Part shown: positions 1-8,213 of the stretch, piece by piece
How the letters are laid out: the number at the start of each line of letters is the position of its first letter
How positions within the stretch are numbered: the first letter of the stretch is position 1
Source: Unio delphinus
Lineage: Eukaryota > Mollusca > Bivalvia > Unionida > Unionidae
NCBI GenBank assembly: GCA_029339505.1
Contig: JAQISU010000210.1
Span: 12,553,501 to 12,617,500 of the forward strand
Reading direction: 5' to 3'
DNA: 64,000 nucleotides
Notes under the pieces: model-generated
Told to the model about the DNA's origin: nothing
Seen by the model: only the letters and a program-made list of their open reading frames with translations
Databases searched by the model: none
Program-made: the position numbers and the translations under genes

Positions 1-80
1 TATTTGCATGGGTTAGAATTGAACCCACTACCTCCCGCTTCCGCGTTGTACGCTCTAACCACTACACCACCGGAGCGGTT
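1..80 (-). repeat. tRNA-derived SINE head (family A), truncated by window edge
   Basis: Read on the minus strand this has the two internal pol III promoter boxes of a tRNA-like SINE head. A full copy lies at 41736-42065 in the same orientation. Both copies end at the same place and are followed by the same target-duplication sequence (81-92 here, 42066-42077 there), so the insertion is shared by two paralogous loci. The rest of this copy lies outside the window. Confidence 0.8.
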
Positions 81-123
81 CATAATAATTGGCATCAACC
101 GAATTCATTGACACCATCGTTTA

Positions 124-129
124 CCCAGA
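124..129. repeat. Left target-site duplication of the provirus
   Basis: CCCAGA occurs here and again at 15306-15311, directly outside the inverted repeats. If the inverted repeat starts at its first matching base (129, A), five bases (CCCAG) are duplicated; six if that A is counted in the target. Polintons typically duplicate six bases. The empty paralogous site near 42112 carries one copy. Confidence 0.85.
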
Positions 130-342
130 GCAGCAGAGGGGGTGAGCCGGACAACATTTTTAAACAAGTTTTCAATGAAATCAGGCTTAAAACAATGAAA
201 TCAGGCAAAAAAAATCAATGATCAGGCAAAAAAAAATAATGAACTCAAGCAAAAAATAATAATGAAAAATCAATGAAATCAATGAAATCAAAAAAATGAC
301 TAAGCCTCCATTCGTCTTCAACCGAATATTTGATCCAGTCCG
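129..342 (+). repeat. Left terminal inverted repeat (214 bp)
   Basis: This matches the reverse complement of 15092-15305 with only a few mismatches and one-base indels. The termini read 5'-AGCAGCAGAGGGGG. The middle is a series of degenerate sub-repeats built on ATGAAATCAGGCAAAAAA. Few differences between the two ends indicate a recent insertion or conversion between ends. Confidence 0.95.
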
Positions 343-362
343 GTCCTAGGGTCATAGGATGA

Positions 363-377
363 AAATCCTTAGGATTT
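363..377. terminator. Inverted repeat at the stop codon of the 369-1736 gene
   Basis: AAATCC and GGATTT flank a three-base spacer, with the minus-strand stop (369-371) inside. Similar short palindromes overlap the stops of the capsid gene (4212-4232) and the 5749-6189 gene (5734-5750). A role in 3'-end formation is inference. Confidence 0.35.
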
Positions 378-1736
378 CACAAACAGACTAATTTGTAGAA
401 CCTCACCTTGTAGATCAATCAGATTATTAGACTGGTCAGTGAGTTTGAAATTAATTCTGGTTAATGAATTATTATGACATCGCATATAGACTGGATTCAC
501 CGGGGACTCAATTATTAAAAATCCTGGAGGGGCTGTTGGTGCAAATGAATACAAAATATATCCTTGCTGAGCTTGGTTTGATCGTTCGAGATTAATTTGA
601 TAGCTTCCTTCGATAACATCGCATACTAAATTGAGCGCAATCACCGATGAAATATTCACATTGAACGGAGCAATATGCCTGCCGCCACCATCTGGGTCAT
701 TATTGTGTTTGAGGATAGTTGTTTGTGGTTGTGATGTTGTTTTTTTCCATTTGTCATGGATTTTTTTGAAACCAATATCGATGGCATCATTGAGATGTTT
801 TGTTAGTTCTGGTTCGTTATATCCTGGTAGATAGAATTTACCGATATCTTCTTTGCGTATATTATACTTCGTTGCAAATTCTATTTTCGTATTAAGATTA
901 CTAAAAAATATTACCTGTTGAATGATTTGCACATTGAAATCAGTCATGTCACTGAGGATTTTGTTACATGTTTCTATGACGCTGATAAATTCATCTCGGG
1001 TGAGAGAGCCGGATTTAAGGGATATTAACAACAGTGAAATATCGTTATTGAACGCTGTGAAGTTTTCAGTGATTTTATCCTGTTGAGTTATGTAGTATTT
1101 TTCTCCACCTCCATCTATCTTTTCAGTGAAAAATTTCCATTTGTCATAATCGCTATAACTCTTTACTGGATTATCAGATTTTATCCTGTTTGTGATATAA
1201 TCATTCTTTTGTGGTTCTGGTAAATCAACGGTTTCTCCTCCTGGTGGTAATTCAGGCCATCCTAGTACGGTCCTTATTGAGCTTTGAAAGTTATCTACGA
1301 CATAACCCTCTGTGCTTATCTCAATGGCAGATGATAGTGTTGGCTCATGAACTGTTATAGCTATTTTTGATTCTGCTCCAGTAATCGATTTTATTCTACG
1401 CTCGAATTCATCATTGATTTGTTCAATTTGGTATGATCCGGTTGGTATGGAAACAACGTTCCAGTCTGGGGTACCGTCGTCTTTATTCTTATTTGCAAAT
1501 ACCAGTGAATTATTGGGTTGTTGACCACCAAATGATTTTGATCTGATATTAGGCCAACTGTGATACACTCGTAATTTTGCTAGCGCTATCTCCTTCACTG
1601 GGACCGGAGAGGGGAAATTCACACTGAATTCTGGATTCGTTGAGGTTATTGATATCATGCTGGTTTGTACTGGGTTTGTGTTCTCCACTATTTGTTGAAG
1701 TAATTCCATCTGTGTTGTCATTGTTATTATACTCAT
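369..1736 (-). CDS. Structural-module protein, vertex/penton-like candidate (455 aa)
   Basis: This is the longest open frame at the left end and the last gene of the minus-strand structural block. I do not recognise it confidently. The N-terminal 40 residues are low-complexity and encoded by a locally duplicated segment. Residues about 45-180 look like a beta-rich fold, and a middle part (about 230-330) is helical. The last about 90 residues are again beta-rich, suggesting a capsid-associated domain. No transmembrane segment or catalytic motif is visible. In animal Polinton-like viruses a long beta-rich protein beside the fibre and protease genes is often the vertex (penton) or a receptor-binding protein, so that is the best guess. 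Its stop codon sits in a short inverted repeat at 363-377. Confidence 0.6.
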   Translation of the reverse strand: MSIITMTTQMELLQQIVENTNPVQTSMISITSTNPEFSVNFPSPVPVKEIALAKLRVYHSWPNIRSKSFGGQQPNNSLVFANKNKDDGTPDWNVVSIPTGSYQIEQINDEFERRIKSITGAESKIAITVHEPTLSSAIEISTEGYVVDNFQSSIRTVLGWPELPPGGETVDLPEPQKNDYITNRIKSDNPVKSYSDYDKWKFFTEKIDGGGEKYYITQQDKITENFTAFNNDISLLLISLKSGSLTRDEFISVIETCNKILSDMTDFNVQIIQQVIFFSNLNTKIEFATKYNIRKEDIGKFYLPGYNEPELTKHLNDAIDIGFKKIHDKWKKTTSQPQTTILKHNNDPDGGGRHIAPFNVNISSVIALNLVCDVIEGSYQINLERSNQAQQGYILYSFAPTAPPGFLIIESPVNPVYMRCHNNSLTRINFKLTDQSNNLIDLQGEVLQISLFVKS

Positions 1737-1962
1737 GATGTATTTCTAATTTTGATACTGCGGAATCATAGACACGTACCATCACTGAGAACTCACTATC
1801 TGATATCGTTCAGGTTATTGAGATCATTCTGGTTTTCGGGTTTGTGTTTTCTGATTCCATCGGTGTTGTCATTGTTATTATACTCATGTTTTTGTATTTC
1901 TAATTTTGACATCGCAGAATCATATATATCTACCATCGCTGAAAACTCACTCTCTGATATAA
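1641..1962. repeat. Tandem duplication across a gene junction
   Basis: About 170 bp (1641-1810) and about 152 bp (1811-1962) are diverged tandem copies, the second shorter by 18 bp in the middle. The left copy encodes the N-terminus of the 455-aa protein in one frame. The right copy encodes the C-terminus of the 181-aa protein in another frame. Each copy still shows the other frame as a vestige. Confidence 0.8.
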
Positions 1963-2341
1963 TTGTATCATCGAGAGATGACGATATCAATGAGGATAAT
2001 TGCGAGTATGCAGTGGACACAACATGAAATTGAATTATGTAGTCTTGTAGTTTCCGTTGGCTGCATGATGATATTTTTTTTGTCATTATTGAAATAATTC
2101 CAGCGATTGTTGTTGCCGCAGAAATGCAAATTGGAACAGCTATCGGGGCCATCATTGTCACTGAAGACAGTATAATACCGGCTCCGGTGATTACACCACT
2201 CACTGAATACACAGTAACATCAATTGCGGTAATTCTCCTGCGATATTTTTTAATTTTCATTGCATACTCCTCAGACAGGGTTTTGAGTCTAGTTTGAAAT
2301 TCTCTGACGTGATCATAGCGATATTGCGATGATGAAATCAT
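1796..2341 (-). CDS. Small membrane protein of the provirus, unrecognised (181 aa)
   Basis: I do not recognise a family. Residues 1-40 are basic and probably helical. Residues about 43-90 are strongly hydrophobic, long enough for two transmembrane helices joined by a short turn. A polar helix follows, then an Asn-rich, low-complexity tail that looks disordered. It lies between the fibre-like gene and the vertex-like gene, in the same direction. Its C-terminal coding segment is the right half of the local tandem duplication. A virion-membrane, entry or egress role is possible but unsupported. A 16-bp perfect palindrome (2352-2367) lies just upstream of the start. Confidence 0.65.
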   Translation of the reverse strand: MISSSQYRYDHVREFQTRLKTLSEEYAMKIKKYRRRITAIDVTVYSVSGVITGAGIILSSVTMMAPIAVPICISAATTIAGIISIMTKKISSCSQRKLQDYIIQFHVVSTAYSQLSSLISSSLDDTIISESEFSAMVDIYDSAMSKLEIQKHEYNNNDNTDGIRKHKPENQNDLNNLNDIR

Positions 2342-2349
2342 TTTTATTT

Positions 2350-2404
2350 TAAAAACGCTAGCGTTTTCAATTGAAACCGTTAGTGAAATTGCTTTGCAAT
2401 TTTC
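2350..2404. promoter_or_regulatory. Cluster of palindromes in the intergenic gap
   Basis: AAAACGCTAGCGTTTT (2352-2367) is a perfect palindrome. It is followed by TTTCAATTGAAA (2365-2376) and an imperfect inverted repeat at 2385-2404 that touches the end of the fibre-like gene. The CGCTAG core recurs in the gaps at 5721-5732 and 6241-6248. Late promoter or transcript-end signals are plausible. Confidence 0.4.
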
Positions 2405-3241
2405 AACTTAAATCCGCTACGAATTCCACATACCACGTTGTTGAAACCCTAACCAAATTTTTATCAGTAGCTGTTATCGTGAACTTTTCAGTTGTATTCT
2501 TGTCGATGATCGTTGAAATCGTATTATTGACCCCAGATGAACTGGACGATGAAATATTAAATTGAGTCAATGGTGTCACTAGTGTTAATCGATAAATACC
2601 CTTGACGGTTGCAGTGATATCTAATTTGTTGTTTGTAGGTGTCCACGCAAATGATCCGTGTTGGATCGTGTATACTACGTTGTTAGTTTTCTCATGAGGA
2701 ATTTTTGTTTTTTCAATGATTGTTATCATCCTCGAAAAATCATTTTTGATGGCCTCGGTGAAGATTTTCGTCTCATCGATGGATTTTTTAATATCAGGGA
2801 GTTTTAGTTCAATTTTATCGAATGTAGTTCCAATAAATTTATCAATGATATTTCTACGAAATGAGGTAAACTGTTTTATGTGTTCTTCGGTTTTAGATTG
2901 AAGTGTTGCTAGTTCCAACACAGAATTTTTCAACTCATCGTTGAGAGTTTTAAATCTGTCTGTAATCGTTGAAAAAAGTACACCCGGTTTGAGTTTACCC
3001 TGATCCGAAAATAACGCGATAGTATTCTCGATTGCGTGTCGTTGTTTAACTAAAATATCATCCAACGACACATCACTAGTTTTCAATTTACCCTGTTTGT
3101 CTTGAAATACAGCTATTTCATTCGGGTCGACACTTGTTAAATTTAACGTCTCAGCGATTTCATCTTTAATTTTTTTTTTATATCACCGGTTGCAGTGTCA
3201 TCGGGTTTGGGTTTCAGAGGTCTTCCCCAAATATCAATCAT
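2403..3241 (-). CDS. Fibre-like coiled-coil protein, frame broken in an A10 run
   Basis: The start at 3241 opens with the motif MIDIWGR, and the relic copy at 20577 opens with MVDIWGR, so this is the true N-terminus. The frame breaks at a run of ten T on the plus strand (3170-3179); the downstream open part is 2403-3086 and beyond. The body (about residues 30-180) is a long charged amphipathic helix likely to form a coiled-coil stalk. The last about 85 residues are Thr/Ser/Asn-rich and beta-like, as expected of a knob. A fibre or spike role fits the layout and the position beside the protease. Slipping by one base (-1) at the A run would restore reading; a sequencing indel or a real mutation would look identical. 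Confidence 0.6.
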
Positions 3242-3247
3242 GATATT

Positions 3248-3661
3248 TTATACACCTCTCTCTAAAAAGCGATTACTAGTGTATTCATTTACGACAATGT
3301 GTGGTGGTTTTCTAGATGCTGAAATAGCGTCAAGGACATTTAATACCCTACTGCCGCATATTGGTGGGTCATTGATTTGTTGTGTTGGTAGCGTAGAATA
3401 CCAAGTCTTCATTGAAATTTTTTTTATATAACGCATAAACTCTTTTGGCGGGGCTAATCCATATGAATCAAAATAGACAATCCCACGTGGATCAATAGCG
3501 TATGCAACCCAGTGAGTACCAGGTCCAGTGCTGTTATCTAAATTAATGATTCCGGTTTCAACATCATTGGGTTGTGCCGGTAATTGATCTTTCATAAAGA
3601 CACCTCTAAAATTTTTAATCGCCAGTTTTTTAGCAGCATCCATTAAATCAAAATTGGACAT
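3248..3661 (-). CDS. Adenain-like cysteine protease (virion maturation protease)
   Basis: This is a C5/C48-type protease that would cleave capsid and core precursors during assembly. Counting from the Met at 3661 the protein is 137 aa. The expected catalytic set is present: His50 in GTHW, Asp65 in YFDSYG, Gln94/95 before the oxyanion turn, and Cys102 in ICGS. The open frame extends upstream to 3739. I prefer 3661 because it begins 21 bp after the previous gene stops and because the relic copy (start 21002) has the same MSNFDL opening. It is packed between the pVI-like gene and the fibre-like gene, with only 6 bp to the latter. All key residues look intact. Confidence 0.88.
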   Translation of the reverse strand: MSNFDLMDAAKKLAIKNFRGVFMKDQLPAQPNDVETGIINLDNSTGPGTHWVAYAIDPRGIVYFDSYGLAPPKEFMRYIKKISMKTWYSTLPTQQINDPPICGSRVLNVLDAISASRKPPHIVVNEYTSNRFLERGV

Positions 3662-3681
3662 TGGAGTCAAAGATTCCTCAA

Positions 3682-4167
3682 TTAATAAACCGGTCCTAGT
3701 CTCAGGCCTGATCCGTGAACGGATCTCCCGCTGTACCATGAATACGGGGTTCCTGGTAGTCTTAGACCCTTTCCCTTTTTTTTATATCCTTGTCCAGTTG
3801 CCTTTTTCAACGCCATTCCTGCTGCAGTACCAACGGCTCCTAACGCCGCTGCTTTAGCCACTGCTGGGGCTGCTGCTGCAATCAAGGCCGGAATCGCAGC
3901 TAATAACGGGAATATACCACCTGATTTTATCATATTTTTGATAGCAGCCGCAGAAAGAGTAATCTGGACACCTTTTTTTGCTACAAGTGCATCATTGAAA
4001 TGTTTTATTTGACGAGTTGTCAGCGATAATTTATTTGCACCACCAGTCATTTGATTAGGTTTCAACGTGATTGTGGTTCCGCATTTTTTAGCCGATTCTG
4101 ATTGCAATTTTTTGATTTGACCAGAAGTTAACGCAACACTAATAACACTATATGACATGTTATACAT
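3682..4167 (-). CDS. pVI-like minor capsid protein (161 aa)
   Basis: The protein starts with a Thr/Ser-rich region holding two similar segments (about residues 10-35 and 47-78). These read like a repeated SGQIKKL / TRQIKHF helix motif. A very hydrophobic Ala-rich amphipathic stretch follows (about 85-122). The tail is basic and Gly-rich, beginning GYKKKGKG. A hydrophobic helix plus a basic tail next to the protease resembles membrane-lytic pVI or DNA-binding pX-type peptides of adenovirus-like particles. The Gly-rich tail offers possible protease sites. This assignment rests on composition and position only. A decayed homologue sits at 21040-21466. Confidence 0.6.
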   Translation of the reverse strand: MYNMSYSVISVALTSGQIKKLQSESAKKCGTTITLKPNQMTGGANKLSLTTRQIKHFNDALVAKKGVQITLSAAAIKNMIKSGGIFPLLAAIPALIAAAAPAVAKAAALGAVGTAAGMALKKATGQGYKKKGKGLRLPGTPYSWYSGRSVHGSGLRLGPVY

Positions 4168-4211
4168 AATAGATTGATTCTAAATCGTTTACAATTTCAA
4201 TGAAAAATCGA

Positions 4212-4232
4212 GAAAATCGTTCAAAGATTTTC
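4212..4232. terminator. Inverted repeat with the capsid-gene stop codon in its loop
   Basis: GAAAATC and GATTTTC (7-bp arms) enclose a seven-base loop that contains the minus-strand stop of the capsid gene (4221-4223). Possible 3'-end signal; untested. Confidence 0.4.
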
Positions 4233-5642
4233 TACTGGGGCATCTACCACTCTCATTCTTCCTCCAACTCCTTCTAACAACATTGATTTATCACTGAGAA
4301 TGACAACAACCGCTCTATAATTAGCAATACCACCAGGACGGGTTACACGGGCTCTAAAGTGTATATCAACAACAGATTGTCTCATCAAATCAAGATGTTC
4401 CAATGAAAAGTAATAAATCGGATAGAGGCTTTTGAAATCCAATTGTGATATTTGCAAACCAGTATCAACATTTTGATCACGTGCCATAAATGACAACAGG
4501 TTATGATATACACGTGCAATATGATTTTGACCGTAATCAAGTTGTACATCTTCAGATGGTTCCTGTTGTCCGTTTATTCTCAGTGAGACCTCTCTAACAC
4601 CTAACTGATCAAATATCATATGACTTCGTTGTTGATTACCAACTCGTGCATTATTCTGTAATGCAATAAATATATGACGTGGAGCTGAAACCCCTTGTTT
4701 TGATGCCAGATGCCAAGTAAATATATCATCAACATTGTCTTGTTTAATATCAGTGGTCACTGATAACCAACTCAACAATGATTTTCCTCCTTGGTCCATA
4801 AATGATAACAATTTTTCTTCTGCTGTGATTGATGGAGTTAACACTGGCATCCACAATGCTAGTTTTGTTAAAATGACTTTACCATCAGCAACACCAGCAT
4901 CATGCCATATTGCATCATTATCAGTACCCTTTCGTACAAGCGCTACTGTGTGTTTAGCTCCATAAATAACTTTTCGGACATTTCTACAGAATCCGAATAT
5001 ATGATGCAGTGGAATTGCACATGAAAATTGTCGACGCTGTCCTTGCAACGTTAATACGCGTGTTGCAAACCCTAGGTTGTAGTTAGTAATATTATTTATG
5101 ACATCAAAATCTCCAGCTGGTCTTGTATATCCGGCTGGTGCTGGATTAACTGAAGAAGTATGTGTTGCCTTGACTCTAGAATACTGGTTGTGTTCAGGGT
5201 GATCAGTAATATCCTTAGAAAACATCATAGATGGACCCGCTGATCTTGTATAATCATCAGAATATCTCGCTAACCCTATGATTGTTGTGGCCACATCAAC
5301 ATCACGATCAATGGATTCAATTTCTTTTCCATCAATGAGATATCTAGCACTATCAAATAACGCCATGATACCGTTATTAACAAAACCAACTCGGATAGTT
5401 GGGCTAATGTCATATGGTGGATCATCATGAGCAGCATCATTTGTTACAAGTTCACCTTCGATTTCGATAAATGCCTCACACGGCAAAAAGTATTTACTGG
5501 TATCATGAACTTGAAGTTCAATTCGCGATCGGAGATCGCGTTGTACTGCATGATAAGAATAAAATTGAAAATCGCGTACAGAATCATTCTTGCCAACTGG
5601 GGCATCCATATCAAACGCTGGATCAGGTGACCTTTTGAACAT
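4221..5642 (-). CDS. Major capsid protein, double-jelly-roll type (473 aa)
   Basis: Length, beta-rich composition and position match the hexon-like capsid protein of Polinton-type viruses, which forms the icosahedral shell. The N-terminal half (about residues 25-200) and the C-terminal half (about 215-460) would each be one jelly roll. Residues around 85-115 contain VNNGIMALFDSARYLIDG, a segment that reads like the conserved subunit-contact strand region of this family. The frame is intact. The relic at 21513-22727 shares the ends of the protein, including a DKSMLLE stretch near the C-terminus. It is flanked by inverted repeats at both gene ends. Family assignment is by recognition of pattern and context, not by a search. 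Confidence 0.8.
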   Translation of the reverse strand: MFKRSPDPAFDMDAPVGKNDSVRDFQFYSYHAVQRDLRSRIELQVHDTSKYFLPCEAFIEIEGELVTNDAAHDDPPYDISPTIRVGFVNNGIMALFDSARYLIDGKEIESIDRDVDVATTIIGLARYSDDYTRSAGPSMMFSKDITDHPEHNQYSRVKATHTSSVNPAPAGYTRPAGDFDVINNITNYNLGFATRVLTLQGQRRQFSCAIPLHHIFGFCRNVRKVIYGAKHTVALVRKGTDNDAIWHDAGVADGKVILTKLALWMPVLTPSITAEEKLLSFMDQGGKSLLSWLSVTTDIKQDNVDDIFTWHLASKQGVSAPRHIFIALQNNARVGNQQRSHMIFDQLGVREVSLRINGQQEPSEDVQLDYGQNHIARVYHNLLSFMARDQNVDTGLQISQLDFKSLYPIYYFSLEHLDLMRQSVVDIHFRARVTRPGGIANYRAVVVILSDKSMLLEGVGGRMRVVDAPVENL

Positions 5643-5733
5643 TTTATTCTATTTATCAGAGTCTAAATCGGATTTTCATCGTAAAAGATTTTCATTGCTA
5701 TTGTAGGATTTCATCGTGAAAAACGCTAGCGTG

Positions 5734-5750
5734 GAAATCCGTAGGATTTC
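5734..5750. terminator. Palindrome GAAATCC-GTA-GGATTTC in the gap before the capsid gene
   Basis: Perfect 7-bp arms with a three-base loop. It overlaps the end of the 5749-6189 gene and lies 92 bp upstream of the capsid start. It shares its arms with the 363-377 repeat. Confidence 0.4.
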
Positions 5751-6189
5751 ATCGACGTGGTTTTTTAAAGCCACTTCCTGCTATCATGTTTGCTATCATG
5801 TTATCCTGGTCACTTGGAGCCCCCAGCGATGATAGTTTCTGTTCTACTGCGTTATTTATAATTTTACTAACACTTGCTGGCATTTCTGCTGTAGATGGCA
5901 ATGATACCTGTTTCTTTTTTCGCCTAACTAATGATGTTATTTTATTCTTCGCGCCTGAAAACGCTTTTCCGGCAAGATCTCCAACAGCACCAATACCCTT
6001 ATCACGAATAACATCAATGGCTTTCATTGATAATTGTTTAGCTAACGGCATCACTTTTGGAGCCATTCTTGCAAATAACCCAGCAATGGTATTACCTAAA
6101 CCATCTCCGTAGTATGCTCTATAAACTGGAAACCGTGAATTAACTACATAGACGAGGGTTGGTTTATCATGATTGTAGTGTATGATCAT
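5749..6189 (-). CDS. Basic minor virion protein, pX-like candidate (146 aa)
   Basis: A short N-terminal part ends in a Tyr/Gly-rich patch (about residues 20-32). An amphipathic helical stretch rich in Ala, Lys and Gly follows (about 33-85), then a basic cluster RRKKKQ (about 88-95). A polar helix and a KKPRR terminus follow. The layout suits a nucleic-acid-binding or capsid-lining protein processed by the viral protease. I do not recognise a named family with certainty. It lies directly upstream of the capsid gene in the same direction. Two decayed, tandemly duplicated homologues lie at 22740-23010 and 23640-23995. Confidence 0.6.
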   Translation of the reverse strand: MIIHYNHDKPTLVYVVNSRFPVYRAYYGDGLGNTIAGLFARMAPKVMPLAKQLSMKAIDVIRDKGIGAVGDLAGKAFSGAKNKITSLVRRKKKQVSLPSTAEMPASVSKIINNAVEQKLSSLGAPSDQDNMIANMIAGSGFKKPRR

Positions 6190-6199
6190 TATTTGAAAT

Positions 6200-6248
6200 C
6201 AGAAACAATTTTTCAATTGTAAAACAATTTGTCAATTGGAAACGCTAG
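6200..6248. promoter_or_regulatory. AT-rich inverted-repeat gap between two structural genes
   Basis: Repeats of CAATTTTTCAATTGTAAAAC and a CGCTAG core occupy the gap between the stop at 6245 and the start at 6189. Nearly the same CAATTTTTCAATTGTAAAAC string lies inside the start of the next gene at about 7213-7232. Possible shared promoter motif. Confidence 0.35.
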
Positions 6249-7259
6249 TCACTGTGATACCCATTTGCTAACTCGTCAATGAAATCTCGATATGTTTTGA
6301 TATCCATGATACCACCTTGAAATAACCGTCTACAGATATCAGCTGCTTCATTAATTAATTCCGGTGAATTATTTCCAGCTCGGAATCCTCCGATTAAAAC
6401 ATCTAATCGTGATATATCAGTGATAACACTATCAGGACATGTCCCTAATCCACTTCCGCTATAACCAGTTGCTTCATCTAGTTTTTCTAAATCCGTTTTT
6501 TGTAAATAATCAAGAGGTTCTTCTTGTTTTTTTTTGTCTTCTTGTTTGTCTACGTGTTGGTGTTTGACGTCGTTCTTCTAATTCTCGTTGTCGCTCTTCT
6601 ATTTGTTCTCTTTTATAATTACTAATTCCCCTTTGAAATTCCTTGTACCCCATCTCATCCTTATTCAAACGACCAATCCCTTTATTTAGTTTATACAAAT
6701 TATCGGACCAATCATTACTTGATATTCTATCATCCTTATACTCGTCCTTTAAAAAATCTTTTTTTGAATTATAGCTTTGAGCAGCAAAATCACCAAAAGC
6801 TTGATAATCCTTTGGTTTGAATAAATTAAATTGTTTTATTAATGTTTTAGCATTATCAGTAAATTTATTCAACAGAGAAACAGTCGTTTTTTTCGGATTA
6901 GTAGGTGGTTCAGTTTTTTCAGTTTGTTCAGTTTTCGCTGCTATTTTTTCAAGTACATGAATAAGACCCTCTTCTTTTCTTTTACCGTCAGGATCATCTC
7001 CCAGTATAGCACGCTCTACCCCTTTCGTTGCTGTGGTTACTGGTTTAAACAACTCTTCAGACCCCAAAGCAAAATCAGTTTGTAAACTCTGTCGTTGTTG
7101 CAGTTTATTTCTTACAGAGTCACGAATTGGTACAAATCTCTTAATTGCATCTAATCGTTCACGAGCCAATCGGGTTGTTAATGCTTCATTGACCATTATT
7201 TGAAATCGCAAACAATTTTTCAATTGTAAAACACTTTCCCCATCGATGATTCCATCCAT
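6245..7259 (-). CDS. Structural-module protein of unknown role, frame broken in an A9 run
   Basis: The long part (6510-7259) is 249 aa. It has a helical N-terminus, a Lys/Thr-rich linker (about residues 105-125), a helical middle and a C-terminus of repeated Arg/Gln/Thr-rich basic segments. At a run of nine T on the plus strand (6527-6535) the frame shifts. The second frame continues about 90 residues to a TAG at 6245. The relic at 24018-25010 has recognisable homologues of both parts, including LDVLIGG versus LEVLIGG, so both belong to one gene. Here the shift is +1 (or -2), unlike the two -1 cases elsewhere in the provirus. The start may be the Met at about 7197, since the relic aligns from there. 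No family is recognised. Confidence 0.6.
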
Positions 7260-7814
7260 TAACGGTCCATCTATTTTTTTATTCAGTGTGAAATATTTTT
7301 ATTTTCTATTGCTGTGAAATAATTTTATTTTCTATTGCTGTGAAATATTTATATTTTTTATTCACTGATTTCACTGATTTTTTGACAGTTTTGGTGCCAT
7401 TTTGTGCCATTTTGGTGGCTTTTCACTGATTTTTTGACAGTTTTAGTGGTTATTCTCAAAGAAATTTTACGGTCAAGTAGTCGATTTTGCATGGGATTTT
7501 CCGTAGAGAAAAGCTGTTAGGATTGATTTTCATCATTTTTTAGCCATTTTTCATCAATTTTTGCATGTTTTCAGCGACTTTTGGTCATTTTTCATCGATT
7601 TTTATCAAAAAACCACGTAGGGTCAAGTAGTCGATTTTGCATGGGATTTTCCGTAGAGAAAAGCTGTTAGAATTTTATTTAGTGATTTTTTTATTCAGTG
7701 TGAAATAGTTTTTATTCACTGATTTTGATAATTTCAATCAAAAAGTGCTAAAAAAATATGAAAATCCCATTGAGATTTTACGGTCACAATCAAAAAATGA
7801 TAAGGGTCGGGCAA
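7260..7814. promoter_or_regulatory. Non-coding gap with 50-bp direct repeats; candidate origin or control region
   Basis: No gene is visible. It is AT-rich and holds a perfect 50-bp direct repeat (7471-7520 and 7621-7670), copies exactly 150 bp apart. Many short TTTTCATC/TTTTTCAC motifs and repeated TTATTCAGTGTGAAATA strings accompany it. It separates the structural block from the endonuclease/replication block. That is the only gene-free stretch above 300 bp inside the provirus apart from the ends. Confidence 0.55.
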
Positions 7815-8213
7815 TCAATTTTCTTGAATTAATGCTCGTAGGTTTCTAATTTTAGAGTTGACTTCTTTTTTCAATTCGTATTCGTTACCTAATTCTTTTC
7901 GTATCCCCTCTACGATAGTATACAACGGAACGAACACACTGATGTCACTGGAAAATGAAAGAGAGTCTCTAATAGAATTCTGAATTCTTTTGATGAGTGC
8001 ATATTTCTTTGGTAGCATATATTTATTGTTGTTTACTCCGTATTCTATATCCTGAAAATCAGACACAATTTGATCAGGATTTAACCCATCTGATAGTTTG
8101 ATATCCTGATTTTTCAATTTTGCTATTTCAACTATGATGCTATTCATGTTTTCAGAATTCATTATTCTATAACATGACATATGTCTAATTGAAAAATATG
8201 ACGTATTAGACAT
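7815..8213 (-). CDS. Small helical protein, unrecognised (132 aa)
   Basis: No family is recognised. The first 20 residues are poorly defined, and a later Met (residue 17 or 21) may be the real start because the upstream gene overlaps by 8 bp. The rest is predicted mostly helical, with charged heptad-like spacing toward the C-terminus (about 95-130). No cysteine cluster, catalytic motif or transmembrane segment is seen. It is transcribed in the same direction as the HNH gene in front of it, so the two could form one transcript. A DNA-binding or regulatory helper is possible but not supported. Confidence 0.5.
   Translation of the reverse strand: MSNTSYFSIRHMSCYRIMNSENMNSIIVEIAKLKNQDIKLSDGLNPDQIVSDFQDIEYGVNNNKYMLPKKYALIKRIQNSIRDSLSFSSDISVFVPLYTIVEGIRKELGNEYELKKEVNSKIRNLRALIQEN

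Noticed and set aside
3654..3857. Several plus-strand frames inside the structural block (for example 631-834, 2716-2901, 3654-3857, 4735-4965, 5786-6112)
   Set aside because: All lie opposite well-supported minus-strand genes and show no motifs.
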